Source: Clostridia bacterium (GTDB lineage Bacteria > Bacillota_A > Clostridia > Oscillospirales > Butyricicoccaceae). Taken from it: a stretch of DNA of 14,548 bases. Both the position numbers and the translations under genes were made by a program. The notes beneath the pieces were generated by a model. That model made no database searches. It had not been told where the DNA came from and was given only the letters and a program-made list of their open reading frames with translations. Below, in pieces: positions 13,457 to 14,548 of the stretch; position 1 is the stretch's first letter, and the number at the start of each line of letters is the position of its first letter. The DNA is taken from the NCBI GenBank assembly GCA_017548175.1, contig JAFYMZ010000185.1, positions 1-14,548 of the forward strand, in the 5' to 3' direction.

Positions 13457-14548
13457 TCAGTCCTCGAAGTCCTCGAACTCTTCCACCTTGGCTTCGCACA
13501 GGATCTTCAGCTGGATGGCCTGACCGGGGTGCTTCACGCGGAAGCGCAGCAGACGGTCCAGATCGTTGTGGAACAGTTCCACGAACTCACCGGGCTTGGC
13601 CACCACGCCGGAAAGCTGCTCGCGCTTCCATTCGTAGGTGTAGCCTGCCTCGCCGGCATAGGAGCCCTCGTAGCGCAGCGTCTCACGGGACAGGATCAGC
13701 TTGCCCTGACCCACAGGGAACTCTTTGCCGTCGGGGAAGTCCAGCACGGTGACGGGTGCTTCCAGCGTATAGCCGGGCTGTGCCAGCGCCGTTTCCGCCG
13801 CCCACTGCTGACGGAAGTACCAGTCGCGCAGGTTCTCCGGCAGCTGCATCTCGTCTTCCCAATACAGGCGCATATCCTCGCCCACATTGGCCTCCACACC
13901 GCAAGCGGTGCAGCACACGCGGTTGCCCTCGCTGCGGATGGTGTACAGGCTGGCGCAGTTGGGGCAGGCATACAGCACGCGGTCATAGCCGTCGGCGCGG
14001 TTCTTGCTGCGCACGCGGATATTATGCTGGGCCTGCCAGGCAAACTCGTCGTAATAAATGCCGGCATAGATGGCATCGTAGATTTCTTCTTCCGACGCTT
14101 CTTTCAGCGTTTCGGGGGTGTACAGCAGCTTTACTTCTGCATGGATGGGGCAGCGATGGATGCCCTTGATGAAGCGCGCCTTGGCAAAAAAGCTGCCCTG
14201 CAGGCGCACGGCCACCACGTTGGCGCCCGATTTCTTCACCAGTTTTGCGATGACGGGAGACACTTCACCGGGTACACCGCACAGAGAAGTCTGTCCGGCG
14301 GGGAAAATACCCACCGTGCCGTCACTGCGCAGGGTGCGCAGGATCTGGCTCATACAACGGGGGTCTGCATGGAACTGCATCTTGGGGATGACGGCCAGCA
14401 GGCGCAAAAATTTGCTCAGCAGACCGCCGCGCAAAAAGCGCTCGGTGATGACGAACCGCACCCGACGGCCGGGCACAGCCAGACCCACCGGCAAAAAGTC
14501 CAGCATACCGCCGTGCGCGGCCAGCACCAGCACGGGGCCGTCCTTGGG
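13457..14548 (-). CDS. PlsC-like acyltransferase with C-terminal zinc ribbon (5' part outside window)
   Basis: 363 codons are visible, running in frame off the right edge, so the N-terminus is missing. Close to the edge is the acyltransferase H(x4)D catalytic motif, AAHGGMLDF (H12 and D17 counted from the window edge). This is followed by GIFPAGQTS (80-88) at the position of motif III, where most family members have FPEGTRS. The fold and context indicate a 1-acylglycerol-3-phosphate acyltransferase-like enzyme of membrane phospholipid synthesis. Beyond the catalytic domain (about residue 150 on) is an extra region with a four-cysteine zinc ribbon, C195-x2-C198 and C213-x2-C216, then a beta-rich tail ending in an acidic patch (EEFEDFED). 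That extension is not part of canonical PlsC; its role is unknown and may be regulatory or binding. The promoter and start are outside the window. Confidence 0.82.
   Translation of the reverse strand, partial: PKDGPVLVLAAHGGMLDFLPVGLAVPGRRVRFVITERFLRGGLLSKFLRLLAVIPKMQFHADPRCMSQILRTLRSDGTVGIFPAGQTSLCGVPGEVSPVIAKLVKKSGANVVAVRLQGSFFAKARFIKGIHRCPIHAEVKLLYTPETLKEASEEEIYDAIYAGIYYDEFAWQAQHNIRVRSKNRADGYDRVLYACPNCASLYTIRSEGNRVCCTACGVEANVGEDMRLYWEDEMQLPENLRDWYFRQQWAAETALAQPGYTLEAPVTVLDFPDGKEFPVGQGKLILSRETLRYEGSYAGEAGYTYEWKREQLSGVVAKPGEFVELFHNDLDRLLRFRVKHPGQAIQLKILCEAKVEEFEDFED

Noticed and set aside
11264..13460. Possible integrated element bounded by a tRNA-Leu 3'-end direct repeat
   Set aside because: I looked for a copy of the tRNA 3' end after the cassette (13380-13460) and found none, and there is no integrase in the window. 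A tRNA-site integration is therefore not supported, although cargo acquisition by other means remains possible.
1..14548. CRISPR arrays, insertion sequences, riboswitches
   Set aside because: No regularly spaced direct repeats, no transposase or terminal inverted repeats, and no leader resembling a known riboswitch were seen on either strand.

Overview
The window looks like chromosomal DNA from a moderately GC-rich Firmicute of class Clostridia, most likely an Oscillospirales/Ruminococcaceae-type gut anaerobe. This rests on gene content (YmdB, PgeF, a clostridial PlsC-like protein with a C-terminal zinc ribbon), strong AGGAGG ribosome-binding sites, sigma-A promoters with extended -10 boxes, tRNA genes that encode their CCA ends, and intrinsic terminators with clear T-runs. 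The taxonomic call is inference; no ribosomal or other marker gene is present.

Layout, left to right. The last 19 codons of an unidentified gene end at 60 and are followed by a terminator. A monocistronic ArsB/NhaD-type (citrate-transporter superfamily) permease follows (228-1508, + strand). A bidirectional terminator separates it from a minus-strand group: a NagD-like HAD phosphatase (3380-4207), ymdB (2379-3143) and pgeF (1564-2370). A tRNA-Arg(CCT) gene lies on the opposite strand, between the phosphatase and ymdB. Divergent promoters around 4243-4357 then serve the phosphatase (leftward) and an ABC exporter pair (rightward). That pair is an ATPase (4422-5123) and an 1181-residue FtsX-type permease with a long glycine-heptad coiled coil outside the membrane (5117-8662).

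After a hairpin that doubles as a possible promoter come a cytoplasmic beta-lactamase-fold serine hydrolase (8851-9999) and anmK (9996-11135). They overlap by 4 bp and probably form a muropeptide-recycling operon. A tRNA-Leu(TAA) transcription unit follows, with its own promoter, a leader hairpin and a terminator.

Immediately downstream of the tRNA is a compact two-gene cassette with its own promoter and terminator: a predicted PD-(D/E)XK nuclease of unnamed family (11408-12235), overlapping by 4 bp a beta-CASP/RNase J-like metallo-beta-lactamase (12232-13380). Its base composition is visibly lower in GC than its neighbours, and two predicted nucleases in one unit next to a tRNA suggest accessory or defence-type cargo. 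This is the best candidate in the window for an undescribed system. The window closes with the C-terminal part of a minus-strand PlsC-like acyltransferase carrying a zinc ribbon (13457-14548, 5' end outside).

Most of the window is ordinary housekeeping: cell-wall recycling, phosphatases, a transporter and tRNAs. The many long antisense open frames are GC-driven shadows and were not annotated.
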